DNA of 64,000 nucleotides, from contig JODX01000002.1 in NCBI GenBank assembly GCA_000719105.1, positions 124,001-188,000 on the forward strand, written 5' to 3'. The notes under the pieces are model-generated. The model did no database searches, was not told where the DNA came from, and saw nothing but the letters and a program-made list of their open reading frames with translations. The DNA comes from Streptomyces sclerotialus. GTDB lineage: Bacteria; Actinomycetota; Actinomycetes; Streptomycetales; Streptomycetaceae. The position numbers and the translations under genes were made by a program. This document shows, one piece after another, positions 24,913 through 34,632 of the stretch (position 1 is the first letter of the stretch; each line of letters opens with the position of its first letter).

Positions 24913-25251
24913 TCAGATCCGGCCCCGGCAGAGCTCCAGCAGAATCATGCCCAGGGATGTGCCGGGCTTGCCGAGGGCGTCCCTGTAGCGGGCGAGGATC
25001 TCCATCTCGCGGGACAGGTTCACGCGCCGGCCGCCGGAGGTGATGCGGGCCTCCTGGACGACGGCGGACACGGCCATGCGTTCCTGGAGCAGTCCGATGA
25101 TGCGGTCGTCCAGGGAGTCGATGCGTGCGCGGGCGTCCGAGATCAGCAGGGCGGCCTGTTCGGTGTGGGCGCCGGTCTTGTCTGCGGTGGCGGCTTTGCT
25201 GGCGACGGCGGTCCTGTCAGGGACAGCGGTCTTGTTCGCGGTCGTGGTCAT
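24913..25251 (-). CDS. aroQ: Chorismate mutase, AroQ-delta type
   Basis: The start at 25251 (MTTTANKTAV) has GAGGAGCC upstream at a suitable distance. The 112-residue protein is a small all-helical chorismate mutase. It shows ISDARARIDSLDDRIIGLLQERM, then EARITSGGRRVNLSREMEIL and ILLELCRGRI at the end. This closely follows the pattern of the M. tuberculosis intracellular enzyme, an AroQ-delta type. The enzyme rearranges chorismate to prephenate, the branch to phenylalanine and tyrosine. In actinobacteria this type has low activity alone and is activated by complex formation with DAHP synthase. The N-terminal 30 residues are Ala/Thr/Lys-rich. The mRNA leader carries a Phe/Tyr-containing short ORF and a hairpin, which suggests attenuation. 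Confidence 0.9.
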   Translation of the reverse strand: MTTTANKTAVPDRTAVASKAATADKTGAHTEQAALLISDARARIDSLDDRIIGLLQERMAVSAVVQEARITSGGRRVNLSREMEILARYRDALGKPGTSLGMILLELCRGRI

Positions 25252-25323
25252 GGCGGGAGGCTCCTCTGTTACCGGTTCGTGTGTCCGACGGGGTACCCCC
25301 GAGTGACAGGACCCGGAAACACT

Positions 25324-25358
25324 CAGGCGCCCCGGGCCTTGTCGGCCCGGGGCGCCTG
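25324..25358 (-). promoter_or_regulatory. Putative aroQ attenuator hairpin
   Basis: A perfect 15-bp stem (CAGGCGCCCCGGGCC with GGCCCGGGGCGCCTG) and a 5-base loop lie 20 bases after the leader ORF stop and about 70 bases before the aroQ start on the minus-strand mRNA. A short GTTT follows. Position and strength fit an attenuator; as a plain terminator of another gene it would have no source. Confidence 0.55.
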
Positions 25359-25378
25359 GGAAGTCGCTTGTCAGTTGC

Positions 25379-25450
25379 TCAAGCAGCACGACCATGGCAG
25401 CCGGTGGGCCGGTTGCCATAGGTAAAGACGAAGGTCGTCAGCGCGAGCAT
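25379..25450 (-). CDS. Candidate leader peptide of aroQ with aromatic codons
   Basis: The 23-codon ORF reads MLALTTFVFTYGNRPTGCHG then RAA and stops with TGA. Three of five consecutive residues are aromatic (F-V-F-T-Y). TTT and TAT are used there, although both are rare in this genome. Directly after the TAT codon the RNA can fold GGCAACCGG with CCGGCTGCC (plus-strand 25396-25417), which looks like a pause hairpin. The terminator-like stem starts 20 bases past the stop. This is the layout of classical ribosome-mediated attenuation, here sensing charged tRNA-Phe and tRNA-Tyr to control chorismate mutase. The ribosome-binding site is weak (CAGGG at about -20). No translation evidence is available and the ORF could be chance. 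Confidence 0.5.
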   Translation of the reverse strand: MLALTTFVFTYGNRPTGCHGRAA

Positions 25451-25780
25451 GCGAGCAGTATGCCCTGCCCAGGAATGCGGGCCAAGCGGGCCCGGATGCT
25501 GAGACGGCGGAGCGGGGGAGAGGGGTGGGACCGGGGCGGGACGGGGACGGGACCGGGGCGGGACCGAGTGAACAGAACTGCGCGTACTGCGCGTGCATGA
25601 GCGGAAAGCGCGCATGTATGAGCAGAGCTGTGCGTACACGGACCGGCCGGTGTGCGTACATGCGGGCGTACACGGCAGACGTATGTGACAGGAGTGCCGT
25701 GCGGCGCGGCAGGCGTCTCCCGCGTGGCCCCCGGTAGACTCGACGGCACAGACCCCCGCCAACCCGCCGGAAGGCCATCC

Positions 25781-27376
<1,596 letters not shown>

Positions 27377-27473
27377 TCCGGGGCCTGCCGGTTATCCGGG
27401 TTTCCCCGGTCCTCCGGGTTCCCCCGGTCCTCCGGGGCTTCCCGGCCCTCCGGAACCTTCCGGTCACTGCGTG

Positions 27474-27502
27474 AAGGCGCCGCCCGTTTCGGGCGGCGCC
27501 TT
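27474..27502 (+). terminator. Intrinsic terminator after guaA
   Basis: AAGGCGCCGCCCG pairs perfectly with CGGGCGGCGCCTT around a TTT loop, and the 3' side continues TTCGCG. Just upstream (27381-27450) lie CCGGTCCTCCGGG-type repeats. Confidence 0.85.
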
Positions 27503-27556
27503 TTCGCGAGCTGCATGCGCTTCACATGGTGCGGTACGGCGCGTGCCGCGCTTGCC

Positions 27557-28054
27557 TCATGTGCGCCGGACGGTGCGCACGGGCTCGCCCGGCTTCCACA
27601 CCTGCACGACCAGATAGGCGTCGTCCTCCACGTACGTCCGTACGACCTCCGTCAGCTCCGTGCGGAAGAGGTGGAATGCCGAGGGGTCGGGCGGGTTCAC
27701 CTCGTCGACGTACCGCCGCACCGCCTCCGCGTCGTCGTCGACCTCGATCGCACGCCCGCCGATCCGTACGTCGCCGTCGGCCATGTCCGTGCCCGGGCCC
27801 GGGTTCGCCTGGAGCGCGAAGCGCGGATCGCGGCGCAGATCGAGTGCCTTGACCGAGTTCGGCATCATGCCGAGCCACAGCTCGCCGTGCAGGAAACGGA
27901 CCTCCAGCCCGGTCGTGCGCGGTGAGCCGTCCTTGCGGAGGGTGGCGAGGACATGATGGGTGAAGGCGCCGAAACGCTTTTCGACCGTCGCGGCGAGGCC
28001 GGGGTCGGCGGCGGCGAAGGCCGCCCAGTTGCTTCGATCCATGCTTCGATCCAT
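27557..28054 (-). CDS. Pyridoxamine 5'-phosphate oxidase-like flavoprotein
   Basis: The start at 28054 gives 165 residues; the second Met of MDRSMDRSNW, four codons on, is equally possible because the start region is a 12-bp duplication. The split-barrel fold is indicated by HHVLATLRKDGSPRTTGLEVRFLHGELWLGMM, NSVKALDLRRDPRFALQANPG and the C-terminal [19 protein letters not shown]. Members bind FMN or F420 and reduce or oxidise small molecules; many are of unknown substrate. There is no signal peptide. The gene stands alone and converges on guaA across its terminator. I do not think it is PdxH itself, which is longer and has different active-site residues. Confidence 0.82.
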   Translation of the reverse strand: MDRSMDRSNWAAFAAADPGLAATVEKRFGAFTHHVLATLRKDGSPRTTGLEVRFLHGELWLGMMPNSVKALDLRRDPRFALQANPGPGTDMADGDVRIGGRAIEVDDDAEAVRRYVDEVNPPDPSAFHLFRTELTEVVRTYVEDDAYLVVQVWKPGEPVRTVRRT

Positions 28055-28297
28055 GCGAACGAGTCTGCTGCTGATACCGGACACGTACTGTCGGGTATTT
28101 GTCGGGTATACGGACGCGGTGACCAACCGGAAGCCTCGGCAGCTCTTCGCCTGCAGCGCCGCGCCCGCTGGGTGCCGACGCGTTTTCCTGACTTCCGTAA
28201 CGGTTGCGTATTGTCGTCACCCGGCGGACATGCCCTCGCCTCTCCTGAAGGCCGACGGCAGCTTCCACTCCGTAGAGGAACCAGTGCTGGAGGACTT

Positions 28298-29092
28298 ATG
28301 CACGGTCCCACACCACCCCTTCCCCGCCCCACCGATCAACTGCGGTTCGCCATGCCGCCCAAGCACGAATCGCTGGACGACGAGCGCCGGCACCGAAAGG
28401 AACGGCTGGCCGGGGCGCTGCGGATCTTCGGGCGCCTCGGATTCGAGGACGGGGTCTCCGGGCACATAACGGCGCGCGATCCCGAGTTCAGCGACTGCTT
28501 CTGGGTCAACCCGTTCGGGATGTCGTTCAAGCACGTCACGGTGAGTGACCTGGTGATGGTGAACTCCGAGGGGCAGGTCATCCAGGGCCGCTACCACGTG
28601 AACCAGGCGGCTTTCACCGTCCACGCCCAGGTCCACGCGGCCCGCCCGGACGTCGTCGCCGTCGCCCACTGCCACTCGGTCCACGGGCGCGCGCTCTCCG
28701 CCCTGGGTGACCTGCTCGACCCGATCACCCAGGAGAGCTGTGCCTTCTACGAGGACCACGGGGTGTACGACTCCTACACCGGAGTCGCCGTGAACGCGGA
28801 GGAGGGCCGCCGGATCGCCGCCGCCCTCGGCAGCGGCAAGGCCCTGGTCCTGCGCAACCACGGGCTGCTGACCGTGGGCGACTCGGTGGACGCGGCGGCA
28901 TGGTGGTTCGTCTCGATGGAACGGTCGGCACAGGTGCAGCTCACCGCGCGCGCCGCGGGACGGCCGGTACTGATCGACCACCGGCAGGCGGTGGCCACCC
29001 GGGAGCAACTGGGCGGAGACCTGGTGGCGTGGATCAACTATCAGCCCCTGTGGCAGGACGTCAGCAGGAGTGAGCCGGACCTGCTGAGCTAG
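28298..29092 (+). CDS. Class II aldolase/adducin family protein
   Basis: ATG 28298 follows TGGAGGA with five bases between. The 264-residue protein has the family signatures. GHITARDPE is the phosphate loop, and the metal site is HCH in VAVAHCHSVHGRALS plus the histidine in VLRNHGLLTVG. A catalytic acid in CAFYEDHG is also present. The family includes fuculose-1-phosphate aldolase, ribulose-5-phosphate epimerase and decarboxylases. Actinomycete members of this branch are usually annotated without substrate. All metal-binding residues are present, so it should be active. It is monocistronic and converges with the DUF4429 gene. Confidence 0.86.
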   Translation: MHGPTPPLPRPTDQLRFAMPPKHESLDDERRHRKERLAGALRIFGRLGFEDGVSGHITARDPEFSDCFWVNPFGMSFKHVTVSDLVMVNSEGQVIQGRYHVNQAAFTVHAQVHAARPDVVAVAHCHSVHGRALSALGDLLDPITQESCAFYEDHGVYDSYTGVAVNAEEGRRIAAALGSGKALVLRNHGLLTVGDSVDAAAWWFVSMERSAQVQLTARAAGRPVLIDHRQAVATREQLGGDLVAWINYQPLWQDVSRSEPDLLS

Positions 29093-29149
29093 CCGACCCG
29101 ACCTGCGGAGCAGGTGGGACGCACCCCTGCGGGGTCGGCGGGCCGGACC

Positions 29150-30031
29150 TCAGAACCTCCTGAGCACCGCTGCCTTGGTCAGCGCGAACTCCTCGTCGGT
29201 CAGCACCCCCTCGCGATGCAGCTCGCCCAACTCCCGCAGCCTTCGCAGGAGTACGTCGTGGTCCTCGGCCGGGGGCGCGGCGGCGGAGTGGAGCCGGGGC
29301 CGGTCCACGTAGTCGATCGCCCGGGTGGACGGGTGGGGGAGCCGGGCGGTGACCGCTGCCGCGACGAGGGCGGTGAGCAGGTCGCGGCGGGCGCTGCCCC
29401 ACAGGTCGAGGGCGTACGGGTCCTTCTCCGGCGGCATCTTCGAGAACGCCGTCTCCTGGGTCACGAAGCGCATGAACCCGTCCTCGTAACCGGAGTTGGG
29501 CAGCCACTCCACCTGCACCAGGTCGCCGAGGGCGATGATCCGCGGCCCCGTGGCACGCTTCACCCGGTCGGAGGTGTCGCTCCAGTCGATCCTGACCTGC
29601 GTGCCGTCGAAGGAGACCGTGCCGTCGCTGGACCGCACCGAGACGGGCACCGGCGGTCCGGGAAGGAGATAGGCCTTCGTGGGTTCCTTCGGAACCTGAT
29701 CGAGGAGCAGCGCGCGGCGTATCTCCTCCGCCACGTACTCGGCGACGCCCGAGCGGTCGATCTCGACGGTCAGCCGATAGGGATCCGCCGTGTCCGGGAG
29801 CCGGCCCCCGGTCGCCTGGAGCAGCGGATCGCAGCCCTCGCGCAGCCGCAGGCGCAGACGGCCGCGTTTGCGCTCGGCTTCGAAGACGACACCCGACACC
29901 GCTTCCAGGGGAACGGCGATCTCCCCGTACGTCTGCCGGAACAATGGCACGGAGCGGTGAAGTCCCGGCGTGATGCGGACCGTGGTGCCGTCGAAGGTCC
30001 AAGTCCCGTCGCGCTGGCTGATCTCGGCCAT
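29150..30031 (-). CDS. DUF4429 / SHOCT domain protein
   Basis: The start at 30031 (MAEISQRDGTWTFDG) is preferred; the longer frame adds only His/Arg/Gly repeats. The 293-residue protein has two related beta-rich domains, each opening with a GxxxFDGxxVRI phrase (residues 9-19 and about 144-155). This fits the DUF4429 family, whose members resemble PH-like folds. The C-terminus (VLLRRLRELGELHREGVLTDEEFALTKAAVL) is a SHOCT helix pair, a short module that mediates oligomerisation or membrane association. No enzyme motif is present. Function is unknown. Confidence 0.82.
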   Translation of the reverse strand: MAEISQRDGTWTFDGTTVRITPGLHRSVPLFRQTYGEIAVPLEAVSGVVFEAERKRGRLRLRLREGCDPLLQATGGRLPDTADPYRLTVEIDRSGVAEYVAEEIRRALLLDQVPKEPTKAYLLPGPPVPVSVRSSDGTVSFDGTQVRIDWSDTSDRVKRATGPRIIALGDLVQVEWLPNSGYEDGFMRFVTQETAFSKMPPEKDPYALDLWGSARRDLLTALVAAAVTARLPHPSTRAIDYVDRPRLHSAAAPPAEDHDVLLRRLRELGELHREGVLTDEEFALTKAAVLRRF

Positions 30032-30606
30032 AGGCAGATTCTCGCAGCCGGGCACTCCGCGGGAAGGGGAACGAAGACGGCGAAGGGCCACGCTCCCGCC
30101 CGGACCCTCTCCCGGACTCTCCGGACCGTGCGGCCATGCACGTCCCTGCGAACCCCGCGTGTGCCCGCGTGTGCCCGCGTGTCCCCGCATGTCCCCGCGA
30201 ACCCCGCGCATTGCTGACCATCCTTGTGCACCCCTGCACGCCCTTGTGGAGTTCCGTCCGTGCCTAGGTGAATCGTCGGCGCGGCGGGTGCCCGGCCGGA
30301 CGGTGCCGCACCCTTCCTGGCGCCTCTGGAAGCGCTGGTCAACACACCTCTCCTTGCTTCACCCCGCGCTGACCAGACCTGCCGGACCGTGGCCATGTTC
30401 CGTACGGCACAATTCGCTGTCATCGCACGGTAGTTGTACGGCTGTCCCGGAGTGCAGGCGTACGGAGTGGCACGACGGTTCTCGGCGCCCGCCGGCGGAC
30501 GAGCACCGAGGGCGACCCGGGGACCGGGACGGACGGAACACCGCCGACGGGCCAGTGCCGGCGGGCGAGAAACGGCGGGCGAGAAACGGCGGCTGAGTCC
30601 CGCCGG
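30032..30606. other. Intergenic region with short tandem repeats
   Basis: The 575 bases between divergent genes hold GCGTGTGCCC repeats at 30160-30205 and GGCGGGCGAGAAAC repeats at 30553-30600. There is no gene. Promoters for both flanking genes should lie here but are not clear. Confidence 0.45.
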
Positions 30607-31941
30607 GTGAGTGCCGGCGGCCCGGTGCCGTCGGACATGGGCGAAGTGGCGTGGGAAGGCGGCTCGGACGTGGCGGTACAGGAGGCGAGACAGGGCGCGG
30701 GTGCCCATGAGGGAGGCTGCACGTGCGGGAGCTGCCCGCACGGAGCGCGTGAAGGACACCGGCGCGCGGTCGCCGAGTTCCTGCGCCTGCGCGAGGAGTT
30801 CGCGTCGGGCAAGGGGCTGCCCGCCGCGGTGGCGCACTCCGCGGCGGCATCCCGCCAGTGGGTCTCCGACGAACTCATCCAGTCCGCGGCCCTCGTCGCC
30901 GAGCGAGGCCGCGTGGCGGGCGAGGCATGGCTGAGGCGCCTGTGGCCGCGTACGGCAGCCGTCGTCTGGGCCGCCCTCGTGGTTCTGCTCGTCGTCCAGG
31001 CACTCACCGCGATCGGGGAGGGCTGGAGCGCCGCGCGAACGGCCGGGCTGCTCGCCGCGGTGGTCATCGGCATGGCACTGACAGGCGCCGGATACCTGCA
31101 CCGCGCCCGGGGAGGCGCGCTGGCGCCGGTGATCGGCGAGGACAACCGGCTCTCCACCTCCCGCGTCGTGGCGGCCGGCTGGGTGCTCCTCTCGGTGTAC
31201 TCGGTCCTGGTACTGGCCGGGCAACTGGCCGCCGCCTCGGACCACGGCCGCCGCGATGCGCTGATCGCCGGTCTCGACCTCGCCCGCGGCGTCGGCGTGG
31301 TCACCGTTCTCGCGGTGACATGCGGGATCGCCGTACTGGTACGGCGCGTGGTCGGCCTGCGCGTCCTGGGCCAGCGCCTGCAGAAGGTGCACGCGGACCG
31401 GCCACGCGCCGCCGATCTGCTGACCGACGACTCGGGCCGGGGCAGCTTCACCGACATCCAGTACATCGTCGTGAACACCGTCGCCCTCCTGTTCGCTCTC
31501 GTACGGCTGGCCCGCCGCCCGGACCAGCTTCCCGACCTTCCCTGGGGCCTGGCCCTCCTCGTACTGGTCTCCGCCGCCACGTACTTCTCCGGCAAGTACG
31601 CGGAGGGCGGCCGACCCGTGATCCTTTCCGTTGTCCGGTCCCGGGAGGCCGGCGACCTCGACGCGCCCATCCGCACCGGCGACGACATCGAGATCCGCGG
31701 CGCGGGTTTCGTACCGCCGGGCGCCCAGACTCCGGACAGCCTGTCCCGCATGGTGGTCCGCATCGGCGCCGTTCATGTCCATGTGCCGCTCGTCCCCGTC
31801 CCCGGCGGTTTCAGCAACCCGACCGACGCCGTCCTGACCGTTCCGGTCCCCGCCGATGTGGAACCCGGCCGGATGGAGGTCCAGGTCGTCACAGCCGCGG
31901 GCGCCGAGACCAACCGCTGTGTGATCGAGGTGACGGACTGA
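30607..31941 (+). CDS. Multi-pass membrane protein of unknown function with Cys-rich N-terminus
   Basis: GTG 30607 is the longest start; GTG 30670, preceded by GGGAAGG, is a likely alternative. The product of up to 444 residues has a short CTCGSCPHG cysteine cluster near the N-terminus, then at least five hydrophobic segments (around residues 115-140, 145-165, 190-210, 225-250 and 290-335). It ends with a domain of about 100 residues that has IRTGDDIEIRGAGFVPPG and ADVEPGRMEVQVVTAAG. That domain pattern resembles an IPT/TIG-like beta sandwich. No transport or enzyme motif was found. Function is unknown. Confidence 0.75.
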   Translation: MSAGGPVPSDMGEVAWEGGSDVAVQEARQGAGAHEGGCTCGSCPHGAREGHRRAVAEFLRLREEFASGKGLPAAVAHSAAASRQWVSDELIQSAALVAERGRVAGEAWLRRLWPRTAAVVWAALVVLLVVQALTAIGEGWSAARTAGLLAAVVIGMALTGAGYLHRARGGALAPVIGEDNRLSTSRVVAAGWVLLSVYSVLVLAGQLAAASDHGRRDALIAGLDLARGVGVVTVLAVTCGIAVLVRRVVGLRVLGQRLQKVHADRPRAADLLTDDSGRGSFTDIQYIVVNTVALLFALVRLARRPDQLPDLPWGLALLVLVSAATYFSGKYAEGGRPVILSVVRSREAGDLDAPIRTGDDIEIRGAGFVPPGAQTPDSLSRMVVRIGAVHVHVPLVPVPGGFSNPTDAVLTVPVPADVEPGRMEVQVVTAAGAETNRCVIEVTD

Positions 31942-32031
31942 CACGACGGACCGGTCTCTCGCCGACGCCTATGCCGACTGGGCGGATCCGGAACCCCGAC
32001 CACTCCCGGGGAGCCATGGCCGGCATCGGCT

Positions 32032-32068
32032 TCCGCCAGCGCCAGCGCCAGCGCCAGCGCCAGCGCCG
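32032..32068. repeat. Hexanucleotide repeat (GCCAGC)n
   Basis: About six copies of GCCAGC follow one another between the membrane protein gene and the DoxX gene. It is noncoding simple sequence. Confidence 0.85.
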
Positions 32069-32170
32069 ACGCCGGGAAACTGGCACCGTGCTCATTGAGC
32101 GGCATCCCCCTTCCGTACGTATGGTCAGTTGAGGGGTCAACGGCACGGCGGCGAAAGGCGGCGGTAGGTC

Positions 32171-32701
32171 ATGACTCGCAGTATGCGTACGGACACGCAG
32201 GCCCCCCATCTCGGCGGCGGCCGTGACTGGCGCGACACCGCCTCGCGCTACGCCCTGCTGCCCCTCAGGATCTTCCTCGGTGTCACCTTCGTCTACGCAG
32301 GTCTGGACAAGCTCACCGACAGCGCGTTCATGTCCGAGACCGGCACGGGATCGATCGGCGACACGATGCGCTCGGTGCGCGACTCCGCCGCGATCCCTCA
32401 ACTCGTCGATCTCGCCCTGGAGAACCCTGTCGGCTTCGGCTATGCCATCGCCCTCGGCGAGCTCGCCGTCGGTATCGGCGCCCTTCTCGGTCTCCTCACC
32501 CGCCTCGCCGCTCTGGGTGGCGCTCTGATCTCCCTCAGTCTTTGGCTGACGGTCAGCTGGGCCTCCGACCCGTACTACTACGGCAACGACCTCCCTTACC
32601 TCATGGCCTGGATCCCGCTCGTTCTCGCCGGCGCCACCGTCCTCTCGATCGACGCCTCCATCCGCGCACGACGCAGGCGACGGGCGGGCGGCTGCCAGTA
32701 G
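32171..32701 (+). CDS. DoxX family membrane protein
   Basis: The 176-residue protein starts at 32171 after GGCGGTAGG. It has four hydrophobic segments. The first contains LRIFLGVTFVYAGLDKLTDSAFM, the DoxX signature, and the last holds DLPYLMAWIPLVLAGA. DoxX proteins resemble the small subunit of thiosulfate:quinone oxidoreductase, and in mycobacteria they join a membrane oxidoreductase complex with SodA and SseA. The partner genes are not next to it here. It faces the small membrane protein gene at 32753. Confidence 0.87.
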   Translation: MTRSMRTDTQAPHLGGGRDWRDTASRYALLPLRIFLGVTFVYAGLDKLTDSAFMSETGTGSIGDTMRSVRDSAAIPQLVDLALENPVGFGYAIALGELAVGIGALLGLLTRLAALGGALISLSLWLTVSWASDPYYYGNDLPYLMAWIPLVLAGATVLSIDASIRARRRRRAGGCQ

Positions 32702-32752
32702 CCCGTGGTCAGCCCACCGCTGCCGCAATCGACGTGCCGACCGTCGGAGACG

Positions 32753-33022
32753 TCACTCGGTCCGGTCCGACGTCCCGGCACCGGATGCCTGGGCTGTCCG
32801 CGAACCCTCGGGCCCTTGTGGGGACGACGTCCGCCTGTGGCGTATCGCATGGGCCAGGACCGCGGTCGCGCCCGCGAGACACAGGCCCGCGGTGACCATG
32901 GGGATGGCCACGAACCAGGGGGCCTCCCAGGCGCCGCCCGCGTCGCCCGCATAGACGACGGCAGTGAGTATGAGGAACAAGCCCGCGACGAGCTTGCCGG
33001 GCTGGACGTCATGACGCAGCAC
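32753..33022 (-). CDS. Small two-helix membrane protein
   Basis: The 89-residue product has two hydrophobic segments (residues about 11-28 and 36-59) and a polar Ser/Arg/Gly tail. Its start overlaps the end of the upstream PspC/LiaF-like gene by 14 bases, so it is probably translated by coupling. This suggests a helper role in that envelope-stress module. No known family was recognised. Confidence 0.78.
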   Translation of the reverse strand: MLRHDVQPGKLVAGLFLILTAVVYAGDAGGAWEAPWFVAIPMVTAGLCLAGATAVLAHAIRHRRTSSPQGPEGSRTAQASGAGTSDRTE

Positions 33023-34523
33023 GAGTGACCTCCGCCTGTCCCACGCCGACTTCCAGGGAGATGTCGAGTGTGCCGCCGGACTTCGCGTCGCGCTGTGCGC
33101 CGTCCGTGGGTGAGAGCGTCAGCTGTTGCCTCTTGTCCGGTGCCACGTCCACGTCCTCCCTGCCGTCCCCCGGCAACTGGATGTCACCGATGCCCACCTC
33201 GATGGTCAGATGCACGGTGGCGTCCGAGGGCACCACCACCTTCACCTTGCCGACGCCCACTTCCGCGCCGGTCGCCAGCCTCCGGCCCTCGGGTACGTCC
33301 AGCCGCGTCAGGTCCAGCGTGCCCGCTCCTGTTCCCAGCTCGTAGCCCGGTTTCACGTCCGCGACGGCGGTGGGGGCCCACGTCGTACGTGTCCAGTGCG
33401 AGTCGATGTCCGTCGGCAGTGCCGCGGAGCACACCAGCAGGCCCGCTGTCACCACCGCCAGGAAGATCGATCCCACGCCTGTACGCCCCAGGAACGCGCT
33501 GACCGCGATGCCCAGTCCGAAGACGGCGAGCGCGCAGGCCAGGCCGGTCTGCAGGCTGGTGCCCAGCGCATGCTCGTCCCACGTCGCACTGGTGGCGAGG
33601 CCGCCGGCGAGCAGCGCGAGCAGGAAGGTCAAGCCGCCTATCCAGCGGGGCCCGCGCTGCTTCGGCTCCTGGACGGCAGGTATGTCCTGGTGGGGCGGTG
33701 TGCCGCGGGCGATGTTGATCGCCGCCGCCACATCGCGCTCCCGGGCCGTCCATGGCCCCCACAGGTACCCCGTGCCGCCCACGTGTGTTCCGTCCTTGAC
33801 GATCGGGTCCCGCCACCAGGACGGCGAGGACGCCGGGACAGGCGGCGCCTGCGCTTCCGGAGGAGCGTCGGCGACGGCCTGCGCGGCGAGCGGATCGGGA
33901 TCGGGGGCACCGCGCTGCTGCGACCAGTACCCCGCACCTGCGAGAAGCAGCGAGAGGACCACGGCGAAGCTCAGCACATCGCCGTTGCTCAGCATGGTGA
34001 GGAACACGCCGCAGCCGACCAGCGAGAAGAGCACGGCTGTCAGGGCCTGACCGTCGACGCGGCCGGTCAGCAGCTTGCGTATCTCGTTCTCCTCCTCGTC
34101 GTCGTGCGGCACGAACAGCCAGACGAAGCCGTAGAAGAGGAGACCGAGGCCGCCGGTCAGGGAGAGCACCGCGAGTACGATCCGGAAGATCACCGGATCC
34201 ATGTCGCACTGCCGGCCCAGCCCGGAACACACTCCGGCCAGCAGCTTGCCGCGCCGGTCGCGCCGGAACTTGGCGGGGAGCGGCGGGGGATCCGACCCGT
34301 CCCCGCCGGGAGCGTCCGCCGTCGACTGATCCGCGGTCGCGCCCTTGCCCATGCCCGACTGCGCACCCGCGCCCGCCTGCGTGCGCGGACTTCCGTGCGC
34401 ACGCGGCGGCTCGTCACCCCTGCCGGCCGAGGACATGGCGTCCTGCGGCCCGGTGAGCGGCCGCCGGGCGCCCGGGCCGGAGCCGGGGCCCGGCTCCGCT
34501 GCCGCGTGCTGCTGATCTGTCAT
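33009..34523 (-). CDS. PspC-domain membrane protein with LiaF-like C-terminus
   Basis: The start at 34523 (MTDQQHAAAEP) follows a GAC-rich leader; upstream codons up to 34739 are not conserved-looking. The 504-residue protein opens with a Pro/Gly-rich region of 80 residues. A PspC domain follows (FRRDRRGKLLAGVCSGLGRQ through VWLFVPHDDE, about 84-143), with several further transmembrane segments to about 390. The C-terminal beta domain (GAGTLDLTRLDVPEG, GVGKVKVVVPSD, GIGDIQLPG) resembles the LiaF C-terminal domain. LiaF proteins inhibit a LiaS-type kinase until the envelope is damaged. The divergent neighbour is a PspC histidine kinase with a LuxR-type regulator, so the three probably form one signalling unit. 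Confidence 0.85.
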   Translation of the reverse strand: MTDQQHAAAEPGPGSGPGARRPLTGPQDAMSSAGRGDEPPRAHGSPRTQAGAGAQSGMGKGATADQSTADAPGGDGSDPPPLPAKFRRDRRGKLLAGVCSGLGRQCDMDPVIFRIVLAVLSLTGGLGLLFYGFVWLFVPHDDEEENEIRKLLTGRVDGQALTAVLFSLVGCGVFLTMLSNGDVLSFAVVLSLLLAGAGYWSQQRGAPDPDPLAAQAVADAPPEAQAPPVPASSPSWWRDPIVKDGTHVGGTGYLWGPWTARERDVAAAINIARGTPPHQDIPAVQEPKQRGPRWIGGLTFLLALLAGGLATSATWDEHALGTSLQTGLACALAVFGLGIAVSAFLGRTGVGSIFLAVVTAGLLVCSAALPTDIDSHWTRTTWAPTAVADVKPGYELGTGAGTLDLTRLDVPEGRRLATGAEVGVGKVKVVVPSDATVHLTIEVGIGDIQLPGDGREDVDVAPDKRQQLTLSPTDGAQRDAKSGGTLDISLEVGVGQAEVTRAAS

Positions 34524-34632
34524 GTTTCCATCGTGGCCGTCGGCAGCGTCCGGCGGCAGTCGGGATGACCCTGGCCCGACCCTGATATTGGCGCCGGGTT
34601 GCGTTCGAGCACGTGTCCGGAGGAGATCAGGG
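34524..34632. promoter_or_regulatory. Divergent promoter of LiaF-like and PspC-kinase genes with GACCCTG direct repeats
   Basis: The 109-base gap holds GATGACCCTGGCCCGACCCTGATATTGG (34564-34591, reported by position) with two GACCCTG units 10 bases apart. A third (CCCGACCCTGAT) lies just inside the kinase gene at 34645-34656. Helical spacing of 10-11 bases suits a LuxR-type regulator dimer. This may be autoregulation by the adjacent response regulator. Confidence 0.4.

Larger units (their letters stand above)
25252..25780. other. Divergent region between aroQ and guaA
   Basis: This 529-base gap contains the aroQ leader (short ORF 25379-25450, hairpins) on the minus strand and the guaA promoter region on the plus strand. 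The part at 25560-25700 is rich in GCGTAC and GCATGYATGAGC repeats. No other gene is visible. Confidence 0.5.

Noticed and set aside
25366..25380. TTGTCAGTT in the aroQ-guaA gap as a further damage promoter
   Set aside because: The ninth base differs and no TANNNT lies at the right distance on either strand.
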